Of a stretch of 64,000 bases of DNA, positions 46,348 through 58,371 are shown in pieces. A program made the translations under genes and the position numbers. The notes under the pieces were generated by a model, which was not told where the DNA came from, searched no databases, and saw only the letters and a list, made by a program, of their open reading frames with translations. Every line of letters starts with the position of its first letter. The stretch's first letter is position 1. Origin of the DNA: Phorcus lineatus (lineage: Eukaryota; Mollusca; Gastropoda; Trochida; Trochidae); assembly GCA_921293015.1 (NCBI GenBank), contig OV121081.1, positions 72,557,022 to 72,621,021 on the forward strand, given 5' to 3'.

Positions 46348-46530
46348 AATTGTGCTGCTGGTATTTGTCAAACTTGTCAATTTGGATGTTTTAAGCCAGA
46401 CAAGTGTACTGGGAAATCAAGTCAGAGTAGAGGAAGGATTGGTTACTGTGGATGTAATGCTCTTGAATGCAATTTCCTTGTGCAAATGACGGATACTACT
46501 TTTTACAATTGCACGCATTTGCAGACATGA
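46348..46530 (+). other. Short cysteine-rich open frame
   Basis: Sixty codons between a TGA at 46345 and a TGA at 46528. The peptide begins NCAAGICQTCQFGCF, then KPDKCTG, GRIGYCGCNALECNF and later FYNC, about ten cysteines in all. This density is far above what AT-rich noncoding DNA usually gives. There is no ATG and no signal peptide in frame; a preceding exon would be required. It could be an exon of a small secreted or metal-binding cysteine-rich protein or simply chance. No family is assigned. Confidence 0.2.
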
Positions 46531-47439
46531 ACCAGAATACTGTTAGTGAAAATGTGTATTTTGACATTTTTTTCAATCAAGACACCATCTATCTAGGTCT
46601 GATTTTATATGAAACATACTTGAAAAACGTGTTTGCAGTATGGGAATTTGATGCAAGTATCGGATAGCATCGGAGCATTAGCTAGAGAGCTGTAAAGAGA
46701 GAACTCTTACTTACTGGAAAGTTCTTCAATACTCTCGCAGCGGTTTTGAGCTAAAAAGTAACTATCTCTTGCCAATATTATTTCAAAATCAACTGCAGAC
46801 GGACCGCAAACAGATGGATATGCAGAGCCAGGGGGGAAGTTTGGTCGAAAATTTCCATTCATTTGAACGACATTTCTAGGATACCCGTATACTTCATGAA
46901 ACGTGTAATTCTACTAGAGGAACTCACAAAACTTTTTAATTGAAGATAAACATCAAGAGGTAGTCAACTATCATCGAGGACGTTTTCTACACCAAGTTAT
47001 AACAGAGCATCAGAGAGACGTTTTGATGAATATTTCATGCTATTTGTAATCTGTTTCTTAAACATGGCGATGAAATGTTCTTTACTCCACTAATTTACAT
47101 GTTTTATGTGACAACATCACAGCTCATCTTCTTTGAGGCGGTTTAGAAGTTTATTGACTTTCTAAATACATCATTGGCGATTTACTGACACTTTTAAGAT
47201 CATACTGCAAATGTTGGAATGTTGCCTTTTGGAATCTGTAAGAAACGATCACAAATAATCAATTATCAAGTTATTCATTGAACAAATGGCTCGTATAAGA
47301 TATCACAACACTGAGGAGGACAACTATCTTGAAAAGAATTATTTTACCACTAGTTAAACCATATCTCCAAAGTTCTATCCAAGCAAAACAAAAATACATT
47401 AAAGGAAATCGAAAAACTCTGATTTAATATTATTTTTAT

Positions 47440-48590
47440 AAGGAAAGCCAGACAAATTAAAATGTAAGATAATAACCAAGAATTACACTGAAGGGGACAA
47501 AATACATTGCTTTCACAAAAATAGTTGGGCGGAAAGACTTCTAAATGCCATTGATAACATCAAAACGAAAGACATTGTTTAAATCAAATGTATCTCCTGT
47601 ACGTAATGATTTCGATGAGTTCAAAGAAGAATCAATTATCAATAAACTGTTATCTAAGAACATTTTAGAATATGTCTTACATGCATGGGGACGCTTAATG
47701 AAACAAAAAGGGAATAGTTTTGAAACCCAGTTTGATCTCTTATCTCAACCTATATAGAGAAATAATAAAATTAAATAACAAGAAGACATTAAACCATAAA
47801 AATATATGAAATGCTGGTATATTTCATCAATGGCATTGTAAAACATGTTGGTAAGTTTCTTGACTATGAAAGGTGATTCAAATCTACAAACGTCTAATGA
47901 ATTTTCTCGATTATGCGGGTGTTGTCCATCAATAAAGAGATATTTTAAAAAAACCAAATGTTTTTCTGGAAACCCATTCATCCAAAATTTAATTGTTAAC
48001 ATTGTAACTCTGAGAAAATGATGCAGATACTTCTACGACGTATTGCAAGAACAACAAAGTCATGCTAGTGACTGTAATTACAAACGAAAATAGAAAAAAA
48101 ATCTGAAAAGCTCGATCAATTAAAATGAGTGGAAAATTATACAAAGTACTTTTAACACCTAACCTTACCTCAAAATTCGTTTGGTTTCAGTATTCCATTC
48201 TACATAGAAATTTACCTACAAACGTTCTCTTACATGAAATGAACATCAAAGATACAACTATATGCAATTTCTGTAAAAAAAGAAAGCTAAACTATGACCA
48301 ATCTGTTTTACGATTGCCAGTATCTTACTGATGTTTGGAATGACATCAAAGAATGGTTAGGAGATGTTACAAGGGTAAAAATAGAACGACATGTATCAAA
48401 CAGAATTATTATTCTCGGATATTTTGAAAATAGAAATAGAATACTGAAAATGATTATAACTATTGGGAAATAAAACATATTTAAATCAAAGAATATCGAG
48501 ATAAAATCAACTTTTAGTAGCATTAAACTAGACATCAACAACGCATACAACACTTGTAATTATTCAAGATTTATCAAGTTCTGGTCGACT
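47440..48590 (+). pseudogene. L1/Tx1-like LINE, 3' part of the polymerase reading frame
   Basis: In several plus frames the region reads GKPDKLKCKIITKNYTEGD (47440-47500), then a stretch ending FETQFDLLSQPI (47757). Next comes MLVSFLTMKGDSNLQTSNEF (about 47850) in a new frame, KLYKVLLTPNLTSKFVWFQY and SILHRNLPTNVLLHEMNIKD with ICNFCKK (48125-48285), and after another shift YLTDVWNDIKEWLGD and SNRIIILGYFENRN. This order (post-RT connection, then the C-terminal zinc-binding RT-associated segment with CxxC, then the W-x-D tail) is that of L1/Tx1-type LINEs. Stops and at least three frame changes make it inactive. The catalytic core is missing. It lies in an insertion absent from unit A. The minus frame at 47745-48002 is a shadow. 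Confidence 0.8.
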
Positions 48591-50535
48591 TAAGCTTGTC
48601 ATCTACTTCTCCAAAATGATTATATGTTGCAAAGATATCCTTATTCCACTGAGAACTAGATAATAGTTAGTTTCGTTTGTTACCAACAAACACAGGGATA
48701 ATATCTCCTTTATACTGAGACCTGTCGACACATCTTGTATCTTATAAAATCAATGTGTTTATTTCTGTCAAATGTATGTCCCAAAACCATGTTTCTATTT
48801 TAAAGATTGTGTAAAGATTGATGTCGAATTTCATGTAAATGTGCCACCTAAACAAATGTTTACAAGTATTGTACAATTTTACACTGTGATTTTTGTCTTC
48901 TGTCAACATACGATATCGAAATCTCTAGCATCTTTTTTCAGAACATGATATTTATTAACTTTTTGAATAAAACCAATACACAGATTAAATCTCCTTTAAC
49001 GAATTAAAAATCGATTGTTACAGAGAATATGTTTGTTTTAACAAGGAAATCGACAAATGTCCATGATTTTAAAACCATGTATCTTTCAATTAAATATAAT
49101 CCGTATGCTGAATGGTGGCCAATTCATAATGGAGTTTAATTATAATGAATTTATGATATTACCTATTCCATCTACATCCATCATATCAGTTCAATGTAAA
49201 GAATTAAATTTAATGTGTTGAATAAAGATGAATCGTATATAATTACTTACATAAATATTTAGCTTTGGTCTCAAACTACAAACTACTTTATTTGTTTTGA
49301 ACAGCAATGTCTCAATTAAATGAGAAGGTATTGTTTATGCGATGAATCCTCACATTCATGCAATGATATGTACTGACGTCATGAACAATGTAAAATGTAA
49401 AAATGTAAAATGTACAATGTAAAATTTACAGGTTTAAAATGTTAAGCATCTTAATTAGAATGTATATGTGAATGTCAGATTGTAATTTAAATAAGGAGGA
49501 AAAACGTAGATGAATGTTGATTTCAGATGTCTCACAGAATTATAAAGCAAATAGTCGGGCGATTTGGCAATGTTGCAAAATGTTCAAATACATTTGTGCA
49601 ACGATAAGATGTTGTTTACCGAAAGTAATTTTACAAAAGTAGTCGAGGGAAACAATTTCCCGATACATTGATGAAAATTGAAGTTTCTTGGTAACGGAAG
49701 TCAGCTTTTGAATAATCAAACACGATCTTCTTTCCCATATTTTCTACTGTCACATGCAATACCCCATTGACTCTCCATCAGAAAAATCTGTACTGAAATT
49801 ATCCTGGTGAAGAGTCCTGGGGGTTACTTGTGAAGAGTATCAGAACATTAATCCATGGGTGAACGAGGATGTACTTTGTCGTTTGCCCTATGTTTGTCTA
49901 TATCAAAAACATGTATGTGATTATCAGGCATAATGTGGTACTTACTTTTGCGCCTGGTGTTGCGCCTGCGTGACATTGAACATGTATGTCATTCTCTAGA
50001 TGTAATACTGGAACTAGGGACGTAAGACATTACAGCTGGTTTAATTAAATCGAACTGTTTGTCAGGTAGCACGGAATGACATCAACCCTGTTAAAGATAT
50101 GATAAAATGACACCATCCATAAAAATTTGGCACATGCTATCCATTATTATATGACATTATAACATTATTCAAACGAGTGTGTGAACAGCGGATAGTCTAA
50201 TCATTACCATGTATGGTTGAACTGTCCTTTAACTGAAACCTATGTCTGTCCTGTTTTATTAAGAATATTGGTCATTGAATCAAACTGTAGTTTAAAGCTG
50301 ATTGCTATATTGATGATATTAATTTTTTTTATTTTCATTGATTCTCTGAACAGCACAGACATTTTCTTCTTCATAATGAGATCGCATTTGCACAAAAATC
50401 AAAAGGCGCTTTAGAGTACCGATGCCCACACAACACAATTATAGTATGATCTGCACTCTTTATTGATTGAAAGCGAGTCAATTTCTTATTGATGGATAAG
50501 TACGGAGCGCGAATCACAGCTATAGTTGACACGTC

Positions 50536-50690
50536 TTATCTGATTTGCCTAGACTTTTCTAAAGAAACTTGCCATTTCCTTTCATTAATCAGCGTAGCCG
50601 CTTTATCTGCAGACAATGCAATTTTGCTTGTATTTCCAATGAGACTGTACAAGACACCGAATGGAAGATCTCTTAAAGATTGCTTACTAA
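50536..50690 (-). pseudogene. Minus-strand exon-like segment 'SADK', unit B
   Basis: Counterpart of 26929-27080, reading SLRDLPFGVLYSLIG, IALSADKAATLINERKWQV, SLEKSRQIR, stop. The frame is open to 50718 and then meets a stop near 50745, so only the 3' part is conserved. Confidence 0.4.
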
Positions 50691-53600
50691 AGTGTTTTTT
50701 AAAATGCAAACGGTTCACGTTATTGTTTGAACTTTATTGATTTAAACTTTAAAATTCTTCGATGGACAGCTTTCTTTCACACATCATTGAACAGCCGAAA
50801 AAAGTACTTCATTTAACAATTATAATGCTAAAAAACTACGTTATTTCAAACGCTTTGGCCTTATGATTTGTCCAAACCAACACAAATTCATTATTTACCA
50901 AAATTAAAGATAAAATGCGTGAAGAAGTTGTCAAATTTTGTGGAAAGGAAAGCGCAGTTGATGCATTTATCCAAAGACGCTCATGAAAAACTAATCTCTA
51001 AAAAACATGACCAATGGGAAAGGAGGCAAACATTAAGGTCTGCATGTTATAAACTTCAACATTGTTTTTTAAATCTATCAATTTAAGTATCCGTGTAAAG
51101 TGATTCATCAATCCAATGTATGGAATCAGTGATATACAGGCAAAAACATGTCAGTGTTCCATACAACTGGAAGAGAAACAAGTTGTTATTGAGTACATTC
51201 CTGTGATATCTGTAGGGTAAAACGCCTTACATGTTCGTGTTCTTGATACACTCCGTGTTTTAATGACATATCATTAGAATGTAATGTCATGTTGAAAGTG
51301 CAACTTTACTTTGTTTATATATAACTGTATTATTTATTAGCAGATTTGTACATTATTGTTAAGTAGCAAAGTTAGCAAATACTGAGATTGTATGTACGCC
51401 TTTCTCAATTCCACACCTCTTTCCTATTATAGTTCGCATCTAACTCTACTAAGTCAAGTACGCATACATGTACATGTATATTTAGAATTTCAGAATTTTA
51501 TTAAACAACATTAAACTGAAATCCTGATAACAGTCACTTAATTCGGATAATATTGTTTAAAAGATTAAAGTGCATCTGTAAATGTCATTCTGGCGATGTT
51601 TATTTGAGGAAACTCATTACCTTTTTTTAATATAATGAAGATTTTTCATTTAATTTCGATCAAGTAAACGTTTTTTGGACCGCAAAGGCAATTTCCTTTC
51701 TATAGAGGTATTATCAGTGAACGTTCAAATAGATGAGTTTTCTTAATGTGATTTAATTAACATGTGGTATATGTTCCATATTTTACACACCACGCTTGTT
51801 TTCGAATTCTAAATGCCGTTTCCTTTAACAATTTCTATTCCTCACCCCTTTGCTTTTTATTGACTAAAACAAGATGTAGATTCTTTTTGAATGACAATTA
51901 TTCTCATGACTTAAAAAACTTAATTTTAGATGTTTAAGATTACCTTTATTAAAGCTTACAAATATAGGTTAAGAAATTGAACAAAACTCAAAAACTAATA
52001 TAAAAAAATTATAATTTATTTTGATGGTTGTTTTCAATTCTTAATAAACATACCATAATGGTCTGAAATCATTCGCATTTTCCCTTTTTCAAAACTATTA
52101 AAATGATGTAAACTTTTACAATGTTCATATTTGATAAACAATGGCAATGAAATGTACTTCTTTGGGCCTTGAGAAAAATATCTTCAAATCAACCGTCCTC
52201 GTATTCGGGTACTTCAATTAGTAATGGAATTGTAGTTATCCTTGCATTTCCAATTATTAACTTCAGGGTAATGCGGGAATATTGCTAATACAAATACGCT
52301 GATGTAGCAGGATAGTGGAAAACATCTATAGGGTGAGTGAAATGCCCTGAAAATTAGGATCTCTTCAATTGAATATCCCTTATCTGTATTTGAAATGTCG
52401 ATCCTTTCAAATGTTGACCCTATCTTACATTGCTCACTTCTACCTTTAAACTATTAGAAAGAGAGCACATTTATTCCATGATATCCATTTCTACCATCAG
52501 TGAATGGTAACTGAAACATAATGTGTCATTCTTCTTACAAGTCAGTCAAGTTGGACTTCGATTGATATACATGTACGTCCATTTCAAGACTTTCTTTTAA
52601 AAATTTTGATCCATTCTTCAAACATTATAACGACATAAGTGAAATGTTGATCATCTAGGAAGGAAAAGGCAATTAACATGAGAGAAATAAATGTTAACAT
52701 TTTTGTCATGGGGTGATGAAATAAGAAAGAAAGGATTATGATTCAGAAATACAGTAAAACAGAATGAATTAAGGTCGGCTGTGAAAAAAAGAAAATGTTT
52801 GTATCTTTAGGAAGTACATCTAGTAAGTACATGTTTATTTGATCGAGTGAATGTTTTTTGACGATTATTCTTACTTGATAAAAGCATTTTGTCTGAGTTC
52901 GGGGCTTGGGGTGGAAGTCCATAAAGCATTTATAGTGTTTCATATGATTTACAATTTAATACCCTTAAGTTAATGAGTCTTTTATTCACTTTTTGTGCAT
53001 TATCTCTTTGTAATACTTGTCATATTCCATTTAAAGCCTTCCTTTTTTGATAATTTTACCATCATTATTTCAACTCACTTGAAAATATGTTGTAGATGAA
53101 AATGCTATTAAATTTCTGCCAATAATAATAAACAAAAATATTTATCATATAATTGAAAGCAAGGTAAAATAATATTGAAAATATAGTTTTTGTCAACCAG
53201 CTTTGTAACGTCAAAATATGTGTTCAAGTGTAAACTAAGCAAGATGTAGTCAAACCATCGACGGAGATCTGTAAATAAAATCAGGAGCATCTATGATGAC
53301 AAGCTAGTTTTACGAAAAAAAAACTAGTTTATGTCTGCCTGAAGATTACTTTTTGCAATTACTTTCTATGAAACTGAGGCAGTTGCACACTTTTTACATT
53401 CGATGATTCTTTAATAATCATATTTTGTGTAGAGATGTCAACATTGACAAGAACCAGGCAGAAAGTTTTGAATGTACACGTGTAGTTACAAAATAAAGGT
53501 TTATTCCAGATTATTATAATTATTATATGTATGCTACCATCATCGAAATCAATGCTACTGACGTGATTGGTAAAGGATGGTTTTGTGCACAAGCAAAAAA

Positions 53601-54603
53601 ATTAAATAACTGAACCAGATACATTCCAGTCATGATATTGCAGGAAACCCAAACCTTGTAAAAATGTAATTCCAAGCAACAGGATTAAAAAGCGACCATA
53701 TGAAAAAGCGAACTGAAGCAAAATGATCTTTCCTGTTACCTAACTTTGACTGCGCAGATAGTTCTGAAAATGTTTATACAAATCGGTTGAGAAAGCTTCT
53801 CCTATTATCTATTATCAATTATATATTGTATAAATAATATGCTTTATTAGTGTCAAGAAAATTCATTCATGTGAACATTTACTGATTACAAATTGTACAT
53901 TTTCACCACCTTTTTGTAATTTATTTCAATCTAAGCTCTGCTCATAAAGGATAAGAATACATTTTCGATGTGTGTTGAACAGAGAAAACATTTTGCACAG
54001 AGACAAAGAGTTAATAGGGGTATAAAGAACATGATCAATAACAATTGAAGGAAGGTCAGTCACTTGGATTACATAAGCAGCCATTTCATTACTGTAACAT
54101 ATACTGCACTTTTTCACCTATACTGACGTTTTTAAGGATCACTTTTAGACTATTTTTTTTCATTCAGTATTTCATAATTTGATCACAGGCAGTTAACAAA
54201 ACATCAGTTTTATCAACAAATAAACATATTAAGCAATTCATTGAAATAACTCATACGAAAAATGATACCTTAACATGTAAATATCACGAAAAGAAAACCA
54301 AGCTGTATCTTTACATTTAGAAATAACTAAATGTAATTCATCGTCTTTCTGTATGCTACAAAAAGTACAATCAGAAGCAAATGTTTCTGCCTTTTGCAGG
54401 TTTGAATAATTTCCCGTGAAAATAAAAACGATTACTATCAAATAAGGCGACTGTTGTTTGTTTTAAGTCATGACAGTGATAAAAGTAAACAATGCTTTCT
54501 CTTTGGAGAATTTTAAATCATTTAATTTCATTCTATGACCTCTGAATGTTGAGATGATGATTTGAAACTTTATTTATAATCCTCCAATATTAACATCTTT
54601 TCA

Positions 54604-54696
54604 AGTTCAAGTTTCAAGTTCGTGAAATTATTGTTGTTTGATTAGCCGTCATATTGTTTAAGCGGCGCTTAACAATAACTCACTCACTCAAAAGTA
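54604..54696 (+). repeat. SINE tail fragment inserted in unit B
   Basis: GTCATATTGTTTAAGCGGCG and AACAATAACTCACTCACTC correspond to the 3' end of the mollusc-type SINE tails. Unit A (28900-28920) lacks about 90 bases here. Confidence 0.65.
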
Positions 54697-55534
54697 TCTT
54701 CAGTCCATATGGTATGTTTATGAGGAGGTGTTCTGCAAGGTTAAGGGACATTAGGTGAATAATACCCTTGTTCTTTTAGGCAGAATGAAATTAAAGTGTA
54801 TAATGTCCTTCACGAACAATAGGGTGATGTCACTAAAGGTTTAAAGTGATTGTGAACCATTCACTGTTTATTTGGGATGGCGCAAAGAGCAGGTAACACA
54901 CACGACAGATGTTAGAAAAGATAAGATGAGGTAAGGTAAATTGAAATTAGATCTGGTTACTTCAAAGAAGACATTTTGAATTTTGAATAACATGAGTTAA
55001 CACTCAAACAAATACTGAATTGTGATGCCTTAATTTAGTATTTATATCATAAAGGTTTACGTCAATGGCTTTGACATTATTTTCTCTTTGCAAATACGAT
55101 ATTAATTTCATTGCAAGAATAATGGTTTATGATGCGGATCTTAAAAACTTCAATTAAAACCCCTTCAAGCAAATTGCTGATGATTCATGGAATTGATTGA
55201 TATGAAATGGGAACACTCACGGGATAACTTTCCAGAGGTTCATTCTGTTGACGCTCATGATTACAGGGCTTGAAGAAGCAGTATTAGCTGAACAGGACTT
55301 TGGGCAAGCAAAGTAGGCTATGTCTCCAATATATTTATTGTAAAAATTTTCCCTGTAAAGCGGATCATTCAAATCTTCTGATAACACTCACGTTAAGGAA
55401 AATACATGTCAGTTTTTAAACAATTACATTCATGAATCATCGTGTTTGTAAATCAACATTCTTGTTCCTTTTCTTAGAGGTGGATTTTCTCTTTTTAAAA
55501 TGTCTAGTTTCCAGGTTATTTCTTGTGGCCTTTA

Positions 55535-56215
55535 TCACGTCAAGTGTATAGTATCACTTAAAATGATAGAGACTCGGCGAAAATGGTGAGAATATATATG
55601 ATTTGTGATTTGGGTGACACGACGAGAAATGGAGATATTGTTTTGTATCAGTACTTTTGTAATAAATATCCGTTTCCAGTCTGTTGCCGGACTTGATAAT
55701 ATGCGTATCCAAGAGGGGAATATTTGTATCACTTGCTTCCATTGTGAATGTCAAGTTTTCATTTAGGTTGTTTAATATATCCAAAAATTTTGTTAATTTT
55801 TTTGGTCACCTAGCGGCCACAATATGAAACAGTCATCCAGGAATCTTCGGCAATTGTCTTCGAAGTAATTGGCAATTTTTTTATCAAACTCAGTTATCAC
55901 ATTTTCTAATTTGATTTCAAGGTATCCAAGAACTAGAGTTGCATAGGTTGGTGCCATTTCTGTGCCCATCGCAGTTCCTTTAATTTGTCTATAATGATCG
56001 CCATAAAAAAAGAAAGTATTCTTATCCAGTATAAACCTTACACTTTCACAAACGAACTCACGTGAGAACCTAGTTGGGAGAAGTTCTGGGTGTTTATGTA
56101 TCCAAAATGCTTTTGCCTAAGTTCCTAAATCATGTTGGATGTTTGAATACAAATTTTTGACATCAAATGTCACTAGTTTGATATCACTATCCACTAGCTC
56201 TGGTAAGTAATTCAG
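55535..56215 (-). pseudogene. Penelope-like retroelement reverse transcriptase relic
   Basis: Read on the minus strand from 56215: LVDSDIKLVTFDVKNLYSNI, then a stop near 56118, PELLPTRFSREFVCESVRF, YRQIKGTAMGTEMAPTYATL, LVLGYLE, RFLDDCFILW (catalytic DD near 55840), a frameshift at an A run near 55800, FLDILNNLNENLTFTMEASD, PLLDTHI, ETDIYYKSTDTKQYLHFSSC and HPNHKS, then a second frameshift to HFRRVSIILSD. This matches the RT domain of Penelope-like elements (FDVxxLYxNI, QxxGTAMGTxxAPxYA, RFLDDxF, TDxYxKxTDxxxYLxxxSxHPxH). At least one stop and two frameshifts break it. The upstream side is cut by a TA microsatellite, and no endonuclease domain follows. Confidence 0.88.
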
Positions 56216-56217
<2 letters not shown>

Positions 56218-56267
<50 letters not shown>

Positions 56268-56288
56268 GTGCGACCTTTCACCTTTTTA

Positions 56289-56328
<40 letters not shown>
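56218..56328. repeat. Paired (TA)n microsatellites at the edge of the Penelope relic
   Basis: (TA)n at 56218-56266 and 56291-56328, separated by CGTGCGACCTTTCACC and a few more bases. The 87-codon minus frame over it is a run of Ile-Tyr repeats and is not a gene. Confidence 0.95.
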
Positions 56329-56331
<3 letters not shown>

Positions 56332-56814
56332 AATAATAGGTCTTTTTTGCACATAGCACGAAATTACATTTGAATAACAAAACATATTTAAAGAGGATGG
56401 AACCAATAATTGAGATATATCATCATTATGGTGAAAGCTCTAAATGTATACTTCAATATTCAAAAGAAATTAACAAGTCCTTTCTTTCAGGCAAAATCAG
56501 TCTTTTGTGCCTCAAACAAAAGTGCCATTCAGGGATAAATCATATCTCATCAATGAAAAGAATGTTAACAACATAAAACATGATAATAGGTCTTTTGTCT
56601 TTTACCTGATACAATACATTATAAAAGTCAATTTCCTTTTTCTTGGGCATAACTTTGTGGATAAATAAAAAATCTTAAAAATCTATTAAATTGAATTAAA
56701 AAATGATGCTTCTAAATAGTTAAGAAAACAGTAAGGGAGGCGGAAAATCCTTTCTGGTGACCTTTTTAGTATATAATCTTATTTCATCAATCTCATTGAA
56801 TTAAGGTACATCAA

Positions 56815-57480
56815 TCAGAGCTCAAAGACCGTTCATCATATCTATCTGGAACTATGCATGTGCGTATCTTCCCCAATGGTGCATTTTGATTGTCAGAATT
56901 TTCTGAAAACATTATTATTTTTCGTTTCAATGGAAATGGGTTAGATAATTCACCCAGTTTACGGAGCAGAACTCAAGAGCCACTCATCATATCTATCTGA
57001 AACTTTTTATGTGCGTTAACTTCCTACTTTCGTTTTCGCTTTTGGTGTTTTCATAATTCTGAATTTTTCCTTTGTTTCCATTGAAAAATATTGTACTTGA
57101 ATTTGACACAGGGATAAATTCGTTTCCGGAGCAGAAATTAAAAAAAATTCTCATATCATTCTGACACTTTGCATTTGCATTACCCACCTACTTGAGTGGG
57201 ACTTTTGATATTCTATGAATTCTGAAAAATAATTGTTTCGTGTCCATATAAATATGTTGAATTTGTACTCTGTAGCGGTTAGCTGTTTCTGGATCTAACC
57301 TAAAAAAATGCTAAAAAATTATTTCTGAAAATGTTCATATATGTCGCCGAATGATTGCCTATTGATATATTCAGATTTTTGGAAAAACATTGTTACACTT
57401 TCCTTGAAACAGTAGAAATCCGACTTCATTTCTGGATCAGAACATAAACCTAAAGTTATCTACTGGAGAGTTCTTTCCTT
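56815..57480 (+). repeat. Diverged tandem repeat, about four units of roughly 150-160 bp
   Basis: Units start at about 56820, 56966, 57130 and 57285, each with a GGAGCAGAACTCAAG-like head, CATCATATCTATCTG, then GTGCGTxxCTTCC, AATTCTGAA and TTTCCATTGAAAAATA-like pieces. Units 1 and 2 are closest. Later ones are eroded. Confidence 0.6.
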
Positions 57481-57499
57481 TCCAGAAGGAAGGGTCTGG

Positions 57500-58240
57500 A
57501 AGTCTTGTGATCTATATATAAAGGCCAATTATTAGAATATCATTTATGATCACTCACTCAGACATTTGATCAACTTGGTTTCGACATCTGACTTTGCGAT
57601 CATTCTGCTGCGCCATTGTTCTCCACACTTTTGGAAACTTTTTTCAACCGGATTCATCAAGGACTAAGTCTATCACTGAAATTTGATCAAGAACTTAGTG
57701 AATATTACTCTTTTAGCTGGCCTTTTGGCATTTGATATTGAATAACTTATTTGTATTATTCTATTATTCTGTTGTTATTAATTAAATTGTTATTCATATT
57801 ATATTTAATTGTTTGACATAGTTTGGTTATTTGCGTGTCGGTAGTTTTTATATTATAATTTCACACGTTACACTTCTCAGTGGTTTCATTAGAAAGTTGT
57901 GTCTTATGATTACAAAGATATATGTCACGAATTATTGGGGATAGGAAGGATACCTCATCTTATTGACTATTGTTTCATTCTGATAGCATGACTAGATTTG
58001 CTTGCATTTATATATGATTATATTTGAAAGGGTAAGTAACACTTCAAAAGATTGTCATCTAAAGGTATGAATTTGTCAAACTAGTCTTGCCATTACATTC
58101 GTGGTCTGTCAAGCCCCAGTCAATAGTATAAAAAAACCTTCAAGAAATTTCACTTCATTTTCGAATGAAACATATATAATTGCGATATTCCCTGTAAACC
58201 GTTAAATACAGTTTCAACTGTCAAAACCTGGTGGTTCCTT
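57500..58240 (+). repeat. Traces of a further copy of the duplicated unit (unit C)
   Basis: 58035-58140 (GATTGTCATCTAAAGGTATGAA, TCTTGCCATTAC, GTGGTCTGTCAAGCCCCAGTC) aligns with 33518-33600 in unit B and more weakly with 14830-14870. 57540-57665 aligns with 17985-18090 in unit A. The order differs from A and B, so C is rearranged or partial. Confidence 0.5.
57513..57523 (+). promoter_or_regulatory. Candidate TATA box upstream of the shared leader-like segment
   Basis: TATATATAAAG, with a TCACTC initiator-like site about 30-35 bases downstream (57549-57557), followed by the segment shared with unit A. Function inferred from spacing only. Confidence 0.35.
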
Positions 58241-58371
58241 TACGTTTTGTACTATTAAAAAGATAATCACATGGATGAAAAAAAAACTGTTAATACTTAC
58301 TGTAAAAGTAACACTTTTACTAATTGGTCTTTCTTGGGTTTTTTATGTGTTAGTCATTCCCATCACTGGAG

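Larger units (their letters stand above)
42500..46650. other. Block present in unit B but not in unit A
   Basis: A continues from about 24530 where B continues from about 46650, and homology stops in B near 42500. The block contains the hairpin cluster (43282-44083), a tRNA-like sequence (43840-43911) and a cysteine-rich frame (46348-46530). A 96-codon ATG-initiated frame at 45745-46035 is open but has no recognised domain. The rest shows no gene. Confidence 0.6.
29740..55130 (+). repeat. Unit B of the old tandem segmental duplication
   Basis: Collinear with unit A over its whole length (anchors listed there). B-specific insertions are Tc1 (30095-31699), two SINEs (37159-37450, 38410-38698), a palindromic MITE (39562-40006), a 4-kb block (about 42500-46650), a LINE fragment (about 47330-49090), and a short SINE tail (about 54604-54696). 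B also has a local inverted duplication at 34045-34790. Outside the listed features it is AT-rich sequence without recognisable genes. Confidence 0.9.

Noticed and set aside
56117-56380. 87-codon minus frame
   Set aside because: The middle is Ile-Tyr repeats from a TA microsatellite. Only the last 33 residues are real RT-derived sequence, annotated separately.
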